From contig NC_045144.1 in the NCBI RefSeq assembly GCF_008831285.2, forward strand, positions 1,178,001-1,242,000: a DNA stretch of 64,000 nt, read 5' to 3'. This stretch comes from Nymphaea colorata (lineage: Eukaryota; Streptophyta; Magnoliopsida; Nymphaeales; Nymphaeaceae). The position numbers and the translations under genes were made by a program. Positions 46,430-57,965 of this stretch are shown piece by piece (position 1 is the stretch's first letter; each line of letters begins with the position of its first letter). The notes under the pieces were generated by a model, which saw only the letters and a list, made by a program, of their open reading frames with translations, made no database searches and was not told where the DNA came from.

Positions 46430-46675
46430 TTATCACGTTATAAGTGTAACATATATAGTTTTCCCGTACCTAACATATATGTTCAAGTATAATAATGTAA
46501 TTGGTCTGCATGCCCATCCGGCAGCCACTGCTTGTTATATCAAGTAGGTAATTTTTTGCTGGGAAACTGCCGAGGGAGCCCCTCGCTTTATTGAAATGTC
46601 AAATAGGTAATTAACTAAATAATTTAATCCACTGTCTATGTCACTAATTTCTAGACACCAGCTGACATTGTAACA
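46430..46675 (-). repeat. Dispersed repeat T, copy 3
   Basis: Reverse-strand counterpart of 2858-3105 inside the right arm. Confidence 0.75.
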
Positions 46676-46684
46676 TTTTGTGAG

Positions 46685-46740
46685 GGGACTATGTTGGAAG
46701 AAAGGCAGTAGCGGAGCTAAGGGTGGGTCGGTGTGCACCT
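46685..46740 (+). other. Common plant transposon-type phrase
   Basis: GGCAGTAGCGGAGCTAAGGG followed by TGGGTCGGTGTGCACC resembles a phrase found at the ends of several plant repeats. Its mirror is in the left arm near 2790-2825. The class is not identified. Confidence 0.3.
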
Positions 46741-47819
46741 TACCCATAAGAGTTAGTCAAAAATTATATTGTGATAAAGCTGGACTCAGTTCCAGTCACA
46801 TCATAGTGCCACATGGGCACTATCGAACTCAGATCGGTGACTCAAGCAATGTTCAGTCAAAAAATTTGGGTACAGCCACTAAAGATGAGGCTGAGGTTAC
46901 AAGTTGACAGGTTAGGGCGAGCTTATCCATGTAGTGAGAAATCGATTTTCTCAAAGATCATGGCAACTTTCCTGCTTGGTGGGCCATTACAGATCCTTTG
47001 ATGGGATTTTCATATGATCCTATCAGGTCGACTGAAAACTGGATTGGCCGGGTCATTCCTGAATATTCAAGGGATTCAAATAAAAGTCAAGAAGAATGAG
47101 GAGAGAAGGGTGGTGGAGGAGGAGAAACTGAACTTTGGCCACCAGCATTGTCATGGGATGTCGCTCGTTGATTTCTTCAATCGATACTGACAAATGCACA
47201 TTTAAAATAAATAGTAAATTAAGTAGATTACTTGTTTGATAATTGAATGCAGTGTGGAACCTTCAACAATATATATTTATTTGGGTAATAGTGAAAGTGA
47301 ATCCATTCTATAGAACATTTGTTTCTAATAAATGTTTATAACAATCGGAATCAGAATCGAAACCCAAAGAGAAACAAAAGGCTGTCGGTAAGATAAATCA
47401 GTATACTAGATTTAAAAAAACCAAGTGAAAAATAGAAAAGAAAAATCTTAAAAGTATTTAAAGATAATTAAATAACAACACGGGGCAACAGCCACTGAAT
47501 AAAATAGGTTTGCCAAACAACTCAAATTGACTTAAATTAATTCAGGCCAACTTTTATAAACACTGTTCTCAAATGCATGACATTTTAGTGGACCTCTTGC
47601 TAGTGGAGAAAACCCTTCTTTGTTACGGGTGAGCAAGAGTGACGCCTGCATGCATGAGGGGCAGAAGCTCTACTCGTCCCTTTACCCCAGGGTCTAGAAA
47701 AACATCAAAACCAGGTGAATTTATGCTCACTCCATTCAGTTTAGGAGTAGCTCCTGCCAACCTTTATGGTTCATGAGAATAATGGTCATGGTATTGGAAC
47801 TGCCTACCTGACTTTCACC

Positions 47820-48690
47820 AAACTCTTAACTCAACCAGTTATGCTACTCTTCTCGGAGTAACCTGATCTCTTTGTATGACCTTATGAAAAAGAGTACATA
47901 TAAGACTATTGAAGCTTATAACTTTCTGGAGGTAAAGTCTTTTGTGTAACCTGCGCTGAGACTTTTATATTCTCTTAGATGGAACTTGTTAAGAATAATA
48001 TTCTACTTTTTTAAAAAATATATATATAAAAGCACCATATTCTTATTTCAAGAAACGTTACTGCATTTCAATTAACAAAAAAATTACTCTTCTAATGAAT
48101 TAAACGCTGAGCAGGTACTATATGTTCCAAATTTTAGCTACACATGCACTCATTTAATATTCTTCATTGATCCCAAAATCTGTTCCAAACTTGTGTCAGC
48201 AACTTGAAAATATGTCGTTGTGTACTAAATCTGTCCCAAACATGTGTCAAGGACTCAAGAATATGTCGCTGTGTACTAAATCCGTTCCAAACATGTGTAA
48301 GGGACTTGAAAATATGTCGCTAGCCAGTACACTGTGCAAGCTACAACAACCATCATTGTTGATGGAAGGTTAGCATTTTTAGTTGCAAAGTTAAAAGACA
48401 TTGTGAAGTTAAGCGATTTATATAACCGTCACAGAACACATTGTGTTATGGGACCGAAAATTCTATCGTCAAAGTTACAATAAGGTGTAGGCACATGCTA
48501 TGGCCATTATGCTAACTTAAAGCAACTAATGTCGCAACAAACACAACTAAGACACGATGGCCATTTTCATCGGTCATCGTTTGGGTCACAGGACTTGTGT
48601 TGCTGTAGTTTTGACCGTCGCGATTACTTATTAGCGACAGAATATCCAGTATTAGCGACTGTCGAGTTAAAGCCATAGTTAATGTCCATA
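47820..48690 (-). repeat. Dispersed repeat S, copy 4
   Basis: Reverse counterpart of copy 1 in the right arm. The ATATGTCGCT-containing units at 48210-48320 give a 68-codon plus frame that I regard as a repeat artefact. Confidence 0.8.
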
Positions 48691-48882
48691 CTTGTGCAGA
48701 CATATCTAAGTTAAGCTTTAAACTTAAACAAAGGGGAATGCATCTTTGAAAAAAGATACATATATTTATTCAACATGAAAAAATAACACCATCAACCACA
48801 TGACAATCAGGACATAAAACATAAGCAGCGTCCAATGCTGCCAATTGTAGACTAGTACAGAGAACCACGTAGATCATCATGA

Positions 48883-48983
<101 letters not shown>

Positions 48984-48989
48984 ACACTT

Positions 48990-49775
48990 TTAGCCCTGAG
49001 TACATTCAATTGGTGCAAAAGAAAGCAGCCCCTTCCCCAAATCATATTTCGCATGCATGTTCTGCTGGAAAACATTCCCAAAAATTGCTAAGCTAGCTGT
49101 CGCACTTCTATACATCCAAAAGATATTTGAAGGTGGCAGCTTCAAGTCTGCGTTGGTGGAATGAAAGGTCATCTCCAGCAATATTTAATATGGATCACCA
49201 TTATTCTCTACATTTTAACACTTGTAATCTTGGTTAGGATGATAGAAGCGTTTATGGTTTCTGACATTAGTCACCGCGTTTGCCACATGATCATACACAT
49301 CTTTGGCAAGATAGTCAGTGTGGCACCCGAGTCTATCATAATTGATCCAGCATATCCCAACCATGTTGCCGTCTGTGCACCTCCAAACTATATTGTGAGT
49401 CTGTTGTTCCCCACATTTATGTAATCTAGTGTGAATGTATAGAAAGTGCCTTGAGCTGCATTTGCTTCCATTGGCACCTGTTGAACCTCTTGGGTTCCGA
49501 AGAACTCAACCTCCTCACAGAATTTGATCCACTCAACGACATTATTTTTCTTGCTATGGAGAGGAAGACTGTAAGCAAATTTATGGTTAATAAAGAAGCC
49601 ATTGTGCTAACAAGTGAAAGAGATCCTGGCCTGAGGCCAACAAGACTAGGATGTACAAGATTTTCGGATTCAACACTATTTTCTTTATGAATGCAACCAA
49701 AGGCGATTGTCGGAAGCTTGATGGTGCCATCAGTGCCAACTTCAAACCAAAATCTTTCGAGAGCAAGGGACCCTT
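48990..49775 (-). pseudogene. Aspartic protease copy C, C-terminal half, truncated by repeat W
   Basis: On the reverse strand the sequence begins in TIKLPTIAFGCIH (about 49715), continues with LVHPSLVGLRPGSLSLV, and reads QW and F-rich segments to about 49430. The region of the second catalytic motif (about 49350-49300) is altered: the family's DSGTTLTYL is not readable, though YLAKDVYDHVANAVTNV follows. Stops interrupt at several points, including DPY-stop where copy A has DPYEGL. The end [18 protein letters not shown] and TAA (48990-48992) are intact. Homology to copies A and B stops near 49775, exactly where repeat W begins, so the N-terminal half and the first catalytic aspartate are lost. 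Non-functional. Confidence 0.9.
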
Positions 49776-50850
49776 TGTCGTCAATCAATGGAAGAGGAAA
49801 ACTCGAAAAGTGTTGAGTATGAACAATGAGGAAAAAATCCTATGAAGCTGAGAAAGTCAAGAATAGGAGATGCTATTGACTCTGCTAATTAATCATCTGC
49901 AAGGATTTAGCAAGAAAATACTCTAAGAGAGAAGCCATAATGCTTTGTAAAATCTTGACAGGTAGCAAAATGAGAGTTGAGAGATGGGCTCGGGCTTGTG
50001 TAGTTATTCCTCTAGGTCGGTAATCGAGAGTACCGGGTAGGCATATAGGTGATTTATGTCTATGCCGCGAAGATTACGACTTACGAACTTTTGGATCGTT
50101 GAAAGCCCGTAAGTTGAAGCGGGTTGGATACATGACAAAACTACATATAACCACCAAAGTGGTGTAGCTTCGTAGTAGCCTTTGGGGTGGTGAGGTATTC
50201 CCTCAAAGGTGAAGGTTGACCTGAAAAATGAAATAAAAAGGCAAAAAGCCAAATGCAAAAGAAGGAACGAAACAAAGAAAAAAAAACAAAAAAATCAAAA
50301 GGTATCTATCAAGGAATGAAAGGCATGATGGCTGAACTTGTAGAAATTGGATGCGACAGTCTTTTGCAGATGTGTAATTTTGGAGTCAATTCTACTCCTC
50401 TTTTTGATTTCCTGAGATGTTGAGGACCATTCCTTTATGTTCATATTTTGGAAATTGAGAGAGATTCCTTCTAGTGATTCAACAACATTATGTGAAATGG
50501 ATCTTGATGCTTGTATAGTACTGTGAGTAAATGAAAGACATATTATTTGCACAACACGAGCACTCAAGCTTATGAGTTGATGGATGATTTATGAACTATT
50601 TCAAACTAAAAGCTTGACATCTCTTGTTATATTTCTTGGTTTTCTGAGTGTAGGAGAAACTAACCCAATCCCTCTTTGGTCTTGTAATATATTGCCCCTT
50701 TCATTACCAAGCTACTAGTACATTAATTGAATACACAAAACCACTCATATACCCAAGTTGAGTATCATGCCCCATCATCTCCTCTATCTTAAGAGAGACA
50801 TGCCTTTCAGGATAGAAGATTAAACCAGAACCGTCATTCCATCTTAATTG
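49776..50850. repeat. Repeat W, copy 1 (about 1.08 kb), truncating protease copy C
   Basis: It starts TGTCGTCAATCAATGG and contains GAGAAGCCATAATGCT, CTTACGAACTTTTGG, GTGGTGAGGTATTCCCT and GCACAACACGAGCACTCAAG. It is repeated in the same orientation at 57966-59045 (about 80-85% similar by eye). The TG start fits an LTR, but I could not find a matching CA end, a primer site or a target-site duplication. A frame on the reverse strand (50004-50258) is conserved in part in the other copy without any motif I know. Confidence 0.8.
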
Positions 50851-51829
50851 CCTTAGTTGTTTGGTTTTCATTTCATTGCCTTCACTTGTGTTGTGGACCA
50901 ACTATCCCTTAGCACCCCATTGGCCAAATAGACTTGAAAAAGTCAGCCCGTGACAACTTGATTCTTTTGATAAGTATGATCTGATCAAATTCATGGGTGT
51001 GTTGGTTGTGTCACATTATGATATAGTCTTTGAATTACATATCATACATCACTTAGCTTTGTAGGTTGCCTGACGGAATATCTATGAGAACCACTTTGCA
51101 TCTCACATCCAACTTGGTTATGATACAATCATGTGTTTGCTAACTTGGGAGCCTACATTTTAAAAATATGCCAAGCTATTTTGTTCACATCCAACTCAGT
51201 TATGATAGAATCATGTGTTGCTAACATGGAAGCCTCCATGCCAAGCTTTGTCCCTAGAGTGCTAGAAAAGTTTTGTTTTCTCAGAATGCAGTTGTTCCAG
51301 CAAGAGAAGAAATTCGTAAAGACAACCTCCTACCTTTTGGAGTCCCCAAAAGCTTCCGTTTCAGAATAAAATCTAATGAAAATTTGGTTCTATTGTATGA
51401 GAATGGAACTACTCGGACTGATGCTTGAACATATGACAACAAGGGGAAAAAATATTTCTATTGTACTAGTATCTATTGGCAGATGAGATGCCAAGGTGTA
51501 ACGGGAATCAATGACAGCGATGAGGGAGACGACGACACTAAACGAGCAAAGGCCAGCCAAAGCACCGGCAGCCGCAGCAGCGGCGGTGGCAGACGCAGGA
51601 GGAGGAGGAAGAGACATACATGAGTTAGACTCTTGAAGAGACATACACAAATTAGACTCTTGAAACCATCTGCTTCTCCCCTCTTTTCTCGCTTGCTGGA
51701 AGATTGATCAAGAAGTTTGCGGTTTTCCTTTTTCTAGTCTTGGCGTTGTTGCGTGGTTTAGTTCGCCCTACAAATACTCTTCGCGGGCTCAGAGTTTGTT
51801 CTGGTTATTGTTGTTTCCGGTTGGAGAAG
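50851..51829. other. Stretch between repeat W and the VAL-like pseudogene
   Basis: AT-rich until about 51480, then a short GC-rich patch with GCAGCCGCAGCAGCGGCGG (about 51568-51586). A direct repeat ATTAGACTCTTGAA (about 51625 and 51652) follows. This could be the 5' untranslated region of the B3-like gene, but no promoter is recognisable. Confidence 0.35.
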
Positions 51830-53054
51830 ATGGCCGCGCCCTCCTCTTTCTCGAAGATCTGCTTCAACCCGAAGTGTGGCACCTCATCATCGGAGAGGTG
51901 GTGGAAAGGATGGAGATTAAGGTCCGGCAACAAAAATGTATTTGAAAAGGAAGCAGGTGGTAACTTCAAGCTCCCTGCACAGAACAAGATTGACATTGGG
52001 AATTCAGAAATTAATGTGCGGAGTCCTTTAGGTGCATTGGTTCAAGATAATATAGGAGGCTTGCTGGATACCAAACATGTGAAAGGAAGAAAGATCCATG
52101 AAACTGAAAGCAACATGATCATAAGTTCAAGAAATCTCTTGATGGTCAAAAACATGAATCGTCTGGTTCATGCCAAAATGTAACACAACGGTCTGCATCT
52201 TTGAAGGACAATGAAGCAAGGTATTCAAGCAAGCAAGCCTTCTGGATCTCATGCACTTCTATGTTGCAACAGGAAAATCCTTCCAGCTTTCATACTGAAC
52301 TGAACTTTTGTAAAGAGGCAAAAAATCAGGCCACCATGGCAAGGCATCGCACCGAAGGACGGGCAAGAAATCAGTCTATCCTTTCTTGATGTTGGCCAAG
52401 GATCAGCAGCAATCAGGAGCTTCAGAAAATATCAGGAGAGTATCCACCACTACGTAGTTTGAGAATTGTACCATAAAGCATATTTGCTTGGCGTGATTGA
52501 TTCACTCCAAAATTTGCACTTGATTTGTTGATATTATAGTGAATCCAAGTCCTCCATGTGATCCTTCACCTTCCGTAAGCTCAAATTCTATTATCACCCC
52601 TTTATTTGAGAAAACATTGAGTGCTAGTGATGCAGGTCGGATAGGGCGCCTGGCGCTGCCAAAAAAGTGCCAAAAAAGTGTGTAGCTATGTTACTGAAAT
52701 TTTTATTGTTGTCTTTTCTGAAACTAAGACCATGTTAGACTTTTTCGTCCTCTTGTCTTGCCATATACTAGAGCGGCTAACTTGTTTAGAGCTGCTTTCT
52801 TCCTTGGACTTCCTTCAATTAAATTTGGTTTTTGGTACACTCATATGCTTGATTCTTATGCAATTCTTAATCTTGAACAGACATACTTCCCAGCAATTTC
52901 TCATCCTGAAGGACTGCCTCTTAGGATTCGGGATGCAAATGGAAATGATTGGGTATTTCTATTTCTATTTTTGCCAAATAATAACAGTAGGATGTATGTG
53001 TTGGAAGGTGTAACATCATCATTCAGTCAACGCAACTGCAAGCTGGTGACATAG
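51830..53054 (+). pseudogene. VAL-like (VP1/ABI3-LIKE) B3-domain transcriptional repressor, degenerate fragment
   Basis: VAL proteins repress the seed programme and carry a PHD-like finger, a B3 domain and a CW domain. ATG 51830 opens SFSKICFNPKCGTSSSERWW with KGWRLRSG, the VAL N-terminal finger start. The rest of the finger is missing and NVFEKEAGGNFKLP follows directly. Next come TEGRARNQSILS-stop-CWPRI and QELQKISGEYPPL (52350-52450), the family's GRNQLLPRYWPRI region with a nonsense codon. Then [20 protein letters not shown] (52590-52650) leads into B3. A GT at 52678 and AG ending at 52880 mark a likely intron. The second B3 exon reads [20 protein letters not shown] and [13 protein letters not shown], after which a one-base loss shifts [10 protein letters not shown] out of frame. 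The CW domain and everything later are absent. Introns are retained, so it is not a retrocopy. Not functional as read. Confidence 0.88.
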
Positions 53055-53279
53055 ATAATGTGTGCAGCCTGGTCATTTCTTCTTGCTTGTACATGCAATG
53101 CTTGGCATGCAAATAACTAAGAAGCCTCTCAATCATCCTTGTGCGTCTCATTAAATTTACACTTTCCGAAGTTGAGTTACCTTTTTTTGCATATAAATCA
53201 GCTAATGATTGTGATTTCTGTTCAAGTCTTCCAAACTTCACGGATTGACAAAGCTTTCTACCAGACATAGCACTATTGT
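53055..53279. other. Flank of the VAL-like fragment
   Basis: A reverse-strand frame (53023-53268, 81 codons, with KFGRLEQKSQSLADLYAKKG) is better in complexity than chance frames nearby, but I do not recognise it. Confidence 0.3.
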
Positions 53280-54378
53280 TTTTGAGTATTATCCCATTTA
53301 ATATAAGGCAACTGGTGTTATGTTATTAGAGGTCATAATATAGTATTATGATCAGAATAGGTTCATAGCCCTATAACCATGTTATTACTTTTTAATATAT
53401 GTTTACCCTTGGTGAAGTATGGTACCTTCATCATATTACGGCAAGACTTGTTATATGCTATAACCAGTATAGTATAATGTATAAGTTACTATTCATATTA
53501 CTATATAAAAATGTATACATATAATGGTCATAAGGACCCTAATATATATAACCAATAGGATGATAAGCCATGTTATTTGGTCGTAACTGTATAGGGGTTA
53601 TGGCCATATATATACTTATATATGGTGGGCTGTATAAGTAAATGTACGCTATTTAGTACATGGTTATATAATATGTTTGTGCATGTACCATATCTATAAC
53701 ATCATATACCTATGTTACCAATCCCGTAAGTATGTACCCTATTGGCCCAGTATTACCATATTAGATAACTATATACATGGTTACTATTGTGTATAGGGAC
53801 CAATATAATAGTGTAATATATATACATAGTCATAAACATGGTAAATAGTGCCTGTGTAGGGGTCTAACCCAATATACTGGGAACATCTAGTCCCAATATA
53901 ATACATCTTATATTGTATAGTCTGTCATAAAGTATAACTAATCTGTTCACTATGTTATGTATATATAACTATTATAATTGTACATATGTGTATTACATAA
54001 ATTTTATATATAATTGTATAAAATGTATATGTATATTTATAATATTCGTATGCGTTAACATATAACATGTATGTAGCACTATGTACATATGAAGTAATAT
54101 ATGAGATATATAAGTATTATATATGACATATACTATACATTACTACACATGTAAGACAATATATATGTATAATACATGTTACAATTTTATTAATAGTTAT
54201 AATTACATATATAAAAATATACATATATACACATATATTATATTATATATTATACATACATAATATGTATGTATAATTAATAAACCGTATGTATGTATAT
54301 GTACATGTGTATATATACATATACATATCTGTACATGTATGCATACATATATAGTATACAACAATATATACAATATAC

Positions 54379-54422
<44 letters not shown>

Positions 54423-54500
54423 GTACATTATAATATGTATGTACAATTGTACATGTGTACAATGTACATATAATATACATTATAATACGTATGCCATGCT
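53280..54500. repeat. 1.2 kb degenerate TA-rich tract
   Basis: The sequence is dominated by TATA, GTATA, ATACAT and TGTAC words, with a near-perfect TA run at 54381-54420. It looks like an expanded and mutated simple repeat, with many self-complementary words able to form hairpins. Overlapping reverse frames are rich in Y, I and M and are artefacts. Confidence 0.8.
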
Positions 54501-54997
54501 TGTTTGAGTTTTAGTTAAAGTAGTTGCAGTAACTGTCGTGTTCTCTTCATTGAGCTTGCGATTCTATTTAAATGCAGGTACGTTAGTTGCACATGTCATG
54601 GCTATACCTAGGCATAAGGATGCATGTGTATACTGGAGTTTTATAGTCATCTATATTTGCTGCTACTTCTTCTACATCGGTATCTTTACTTTGTTTTGTT
54701 TCTCACTTCAAGCCTCTTATTTATTGCAAAGGCTAGGCCCTTTCTCTCTTGAGTGCGTAAGACACTTGAATATGGTTTTTTGTAGGGGAGACTCTACCTA
54801 TCTTCATAATTGTTGATGGTACAGTAGAACAAGGAGGCAATAAGATGATCTATAAAGATTTGATCATTGATTCTGCATGCATTGTATTTTCTCTTAAAAT
54901 TGGTAGTCGGGGGTTGTGAAGAAAGGGATTATGAGCATTTTATCACCTCCTCCTATGCATCAATGTAACAGTGCAATTTTTGAAGTTGAATGTTCAT
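54501..54997. other. Short stretch with no recognised gene
   Basis: A 92-codon plus frame (54538-54816) contains a leucine- and phenylalanine-rich stretch but no motif I know. It may be intronic sequence of the broken host genes nearby. Confidence 0.3.
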
Positions 54998-56487
54998 CTA
55001 CAAGCCGTTTGCGGAGGTCTGGCAGGACTCCGATTGTGTGATGAGGATGTATTGTTTCTTTCCACCCCTTTCATGTTTTGTTTCAAGCATGCATTTCGAA
55101 GAGAATGTACTATTCTTTTCTGCAAATAGTTGAACAATCAGTAGGATTGACAATTCAACAGATTGTGACAGCATTGTCAGCATCTTGGACTCCAAGCAAA
55201 TAGTTGAACAATCAGTGGGAAGCTCCTCCTTTTTACTTTCTGTCTGAACAGTTTCTGTCTGAATGTCTTCCTGAGCATGACTTGGGTCATCCAGGGAAGA
55301 AGAAGGATTGGGATTAGGAGTAAAATTAGGAGTAAAATTATCACCATCAGTCACCTTATCTATACGAACTCTTCGCCTAGAGTACACCTGCCCAAATAAA
55401 CGACTACATTCATCTTCCGTCCCAGTGGAAGATCCTTCATTCCTTTCATGTTCAAGCACCTCAACAACCGGTGGACTCTCTTGTCGCTTGTACTCCAAGA
55501 AATTTCCTGGCTCAGATAATACTCTTCACTCTTCCCCTGACATAGACTTCTCCCCCTAAAGAAAATTCTCACCAAAATAAGAGACATGTTCCAAGAATGT
55601 GACATCCTTGGTAACATGTAAACACGACCAGTGGTAGGATCAAGACATTTATACCCCTTTTGAGTAGGAGGATACCCAACAAATATTCCCTTGATTGACC
55701 TTAGATCAAGTTTTTTTACTGTAGGGCTGTGATCATGAATGAAGCAAACATATCCAAAGACACGAGAGGGAAGATGAAATCGTTGACGATTCCCTGGAAG
55801 CATAGAGTGGGGGGTTCGCCCATTTAACACACGACTAAGCATGCGGTTAATCAAGTATGCACGAGTAAGAACAACATCTCCCCAAAAATGTTTTGGAAGA
55901 TTTCTTTGAAACAAGAGGACTCTGGTGACATTAAGCAACTGACGATTTTTTCTCTCAGCGAGCCCATTTTGAGGAGGGGTACAACTGCAAGATGTCTAAT
56001 GAACAATCGCTAGTTTTCAAAGGAAATCCTCAATAGCTTGACAAACATAAATCTTAACAGAACCACCATATTGGTTCTCCACAAGAACAAAGAAGGTCTC
56101 TATGATATGCGACACTTCGCTACGATCTTTCAACAGGTAAACAAAGGTATTCCTTAAGTAATCATCTATAAAGGTTATAAAATACTGAAAACCACCACAA
56201 CGGGTATGAATTCTAGAAGGCCCCCAGACATCGGAATGAATCAAAGAAAAATTTTCATTAGCAAGTCTGTATGAAACAGGGTAAGAAGCCCTAACATGTT
56301 TAGCAAATTGACATACATCACAAGATATCATTGATATGATCAAATTAGAACATAATTCAGGAAATAGCTGTTTCAAAACTCCAAAACGGGGATGTCCAAG
56401 GCGTTCATGCCAATACAAAAATAACTGAAGACAATCTTCTCTCTTCTTCTCGGTCCTGCTAACTGCTGTCATAAGAGCATTGGCCAC
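54998..56487 (-). pseudogene. Ty1-copia integrase-region fragment (element 3)
   Basis: On the reverse strand: pre-integrase YWHERLGHPRFGVLKQLFPE near 56410; zinc-binding CDVCQFAKHVRASY near 56315; integrase IHSDVWGPS near 56235 and FITFIDDY near 56165; then a frame change; FWGDVVLTRAYLINRML near 55880; and SRVFGYVCFIHDH, KGIFVGYPPTQKGYKCLDP near 55760-55640. The frame at 55498-54998 is the variable linker before RT. Gag, protease, RT, RNase H and LTRs are absent. The SDNGGEY core motif is unreadable. It belongs to a different copia lineage from elements 1 and 2, judged from the wording of the integrase. Confidence 0.9.
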
Positions 56488-56826
56488 ATGGATGGTTTTT
56501 CAGTCTTTTCTCCTGGATCTCATTCTAATGCATTTGTTTTGCGGTATTACGATTTGTTGGATGCTCTTTTAAAAATTTTGAAATTTTAATTACAAAGCCG
56601 TTTTTATATTTAAATGTTAACATAAATACAGTAAAATACTATTGGCTTGTATGGTCAAAGTATCAAAATAAAAAAGGCTGCATATTGTTAAAGTCAATGC
56701 ATTATAGCAGATGTGATCATCTCGCAAATTGTTGCTGTCAGCCTCTGACCTATTGGTCACAGCGACACCTTCTAGCTATGAACTAGCGTGCTTTGGAAAA
56801 GGGTCTGCTTACAACATGGATGTTAT
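56488..56826. other. Unassigned stretch upstream of block X
   Basis: No gene or repeat recognised. Confidence 0.35.
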
Positions 56827-57750
56827 ATGAATATCGGACTTTCCTACGTTGTTGCTTTTCTTTGTTGGCTGCTAAATACCTTCATCTGTTTAGTTATATT
56901 TGGGCTTGTCTATTGTACTTCCCAGCATTAATGACATTATTGGCTTTCAAATCATATGGTTTCTTCTCGTATCCTTAACTAGTTCTAAATATTGCTTAGA
57001 TCTTTCCTATAATTCTGCTTTTCTTGTATTTGCAGTTATGACTTGTGACCTAATTCTGCTGATGGCGGGTCAAATTTGTCGTGAGAAAGGGAAGGCTCAA
57101 TGAGGCAGCGCATTGTTGTAGACAGGCTTTAGCAGTTGTTATCAGGTATGCATTTTTTTCCTTTTTTTCTTTCTTTCCTTCTTAATTGGTGGATTGCACT
57201 TGTCTAAGACAGTCTTATTGTCAAAAAATGTTTCCCCTTAATGCAGCACCAATTAATTGTCATGGTAACCTTTGGGAATACGATGAAGGTTGATGGTCCA
57301 TTACAAGAAGTGAGTTACTCTGTTCTTTGAAGAGGAAATCTGTTTTCTATAAATTCTATAGAATAACATAGTGTGATTTCTTCTTTGTATTTGTATTATT
57401 CGTGCCCTGTGTGCTTGAGTGTTGTATATTCATCTTTGGTGCAAGCATTTTGTGTTTTGATCTTCTTGCATGTGATTATAGTTTTCTAAATTTTGTGGGT
57501 TTTTTACTGACCTTTAATAGTTTAATTTGGAAAAATTGTTTTTGAGAACTTTTATTTTGTTCTACTGTGTACAGAAATTGGGAAGAATAAAAAATACCAA
57601 AATTGTTAAAAAAATTCTGAATTTTGGTTTTCTAAAATCCTCTACTTCTGTAGAGTAAAAAAATCCTTAGTTTTCATATCGGTTCTTTACAATATAATGT
57701 ATTTTTAACCCAGATTTGTGAACCTGTCAGAAGTCAAAAAGTCTGCCTCT
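56827..57750 (+). repeat. Block X, copy 1 (924 bp), with exon-like pieces
   Basis: It starts ATGAATATCGGACTTTC and ends AGTCTGCCTCT, repeated at 62691-63856. Inside are two intron-exon style junctions. CTTGTATTTGCAG is followed by a frame reading TCDLILLMAGQICREKGKAQ and stop. CCCCTTAATGCAG is followed by APINCHGNLWEYDEG. Both contexts recur in the second copy, so this looks like a duplicated piece of a gene with retained introns. I cannot name the gene. APIN occurs near the start of KUP transporters and a KUP exon lies 2.4 kb downstream, but four residues are not enough to connect them. Confidence 0.75.
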
Positions 57751-57965
57751 TACTCAGTCTACCCATCTTGTTTTGCATTCACCCATCTCTTTAGGGAGTA
57801 GAGTTCATGCCTCCTCGTGATACACCATTTGATGTCAAGAACATTTGTAAAGTAAAAAAAAATTTAATTTTGTTTAAAAACATTTTAAAAATGCCTTCGC
57901 CCATAATGATATGTCTTTGCTTTACTCTTAGTATCTTCTCGAGTAGGAGAAACTATCAAGTTTTT

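Noticed and set aside
57246-57300. APINCHGNLWEYDEG as the KUP APIN motif
   Set aside because: Only four residues match and the following sequence does not continue the transporter pattern. Too little to assign.
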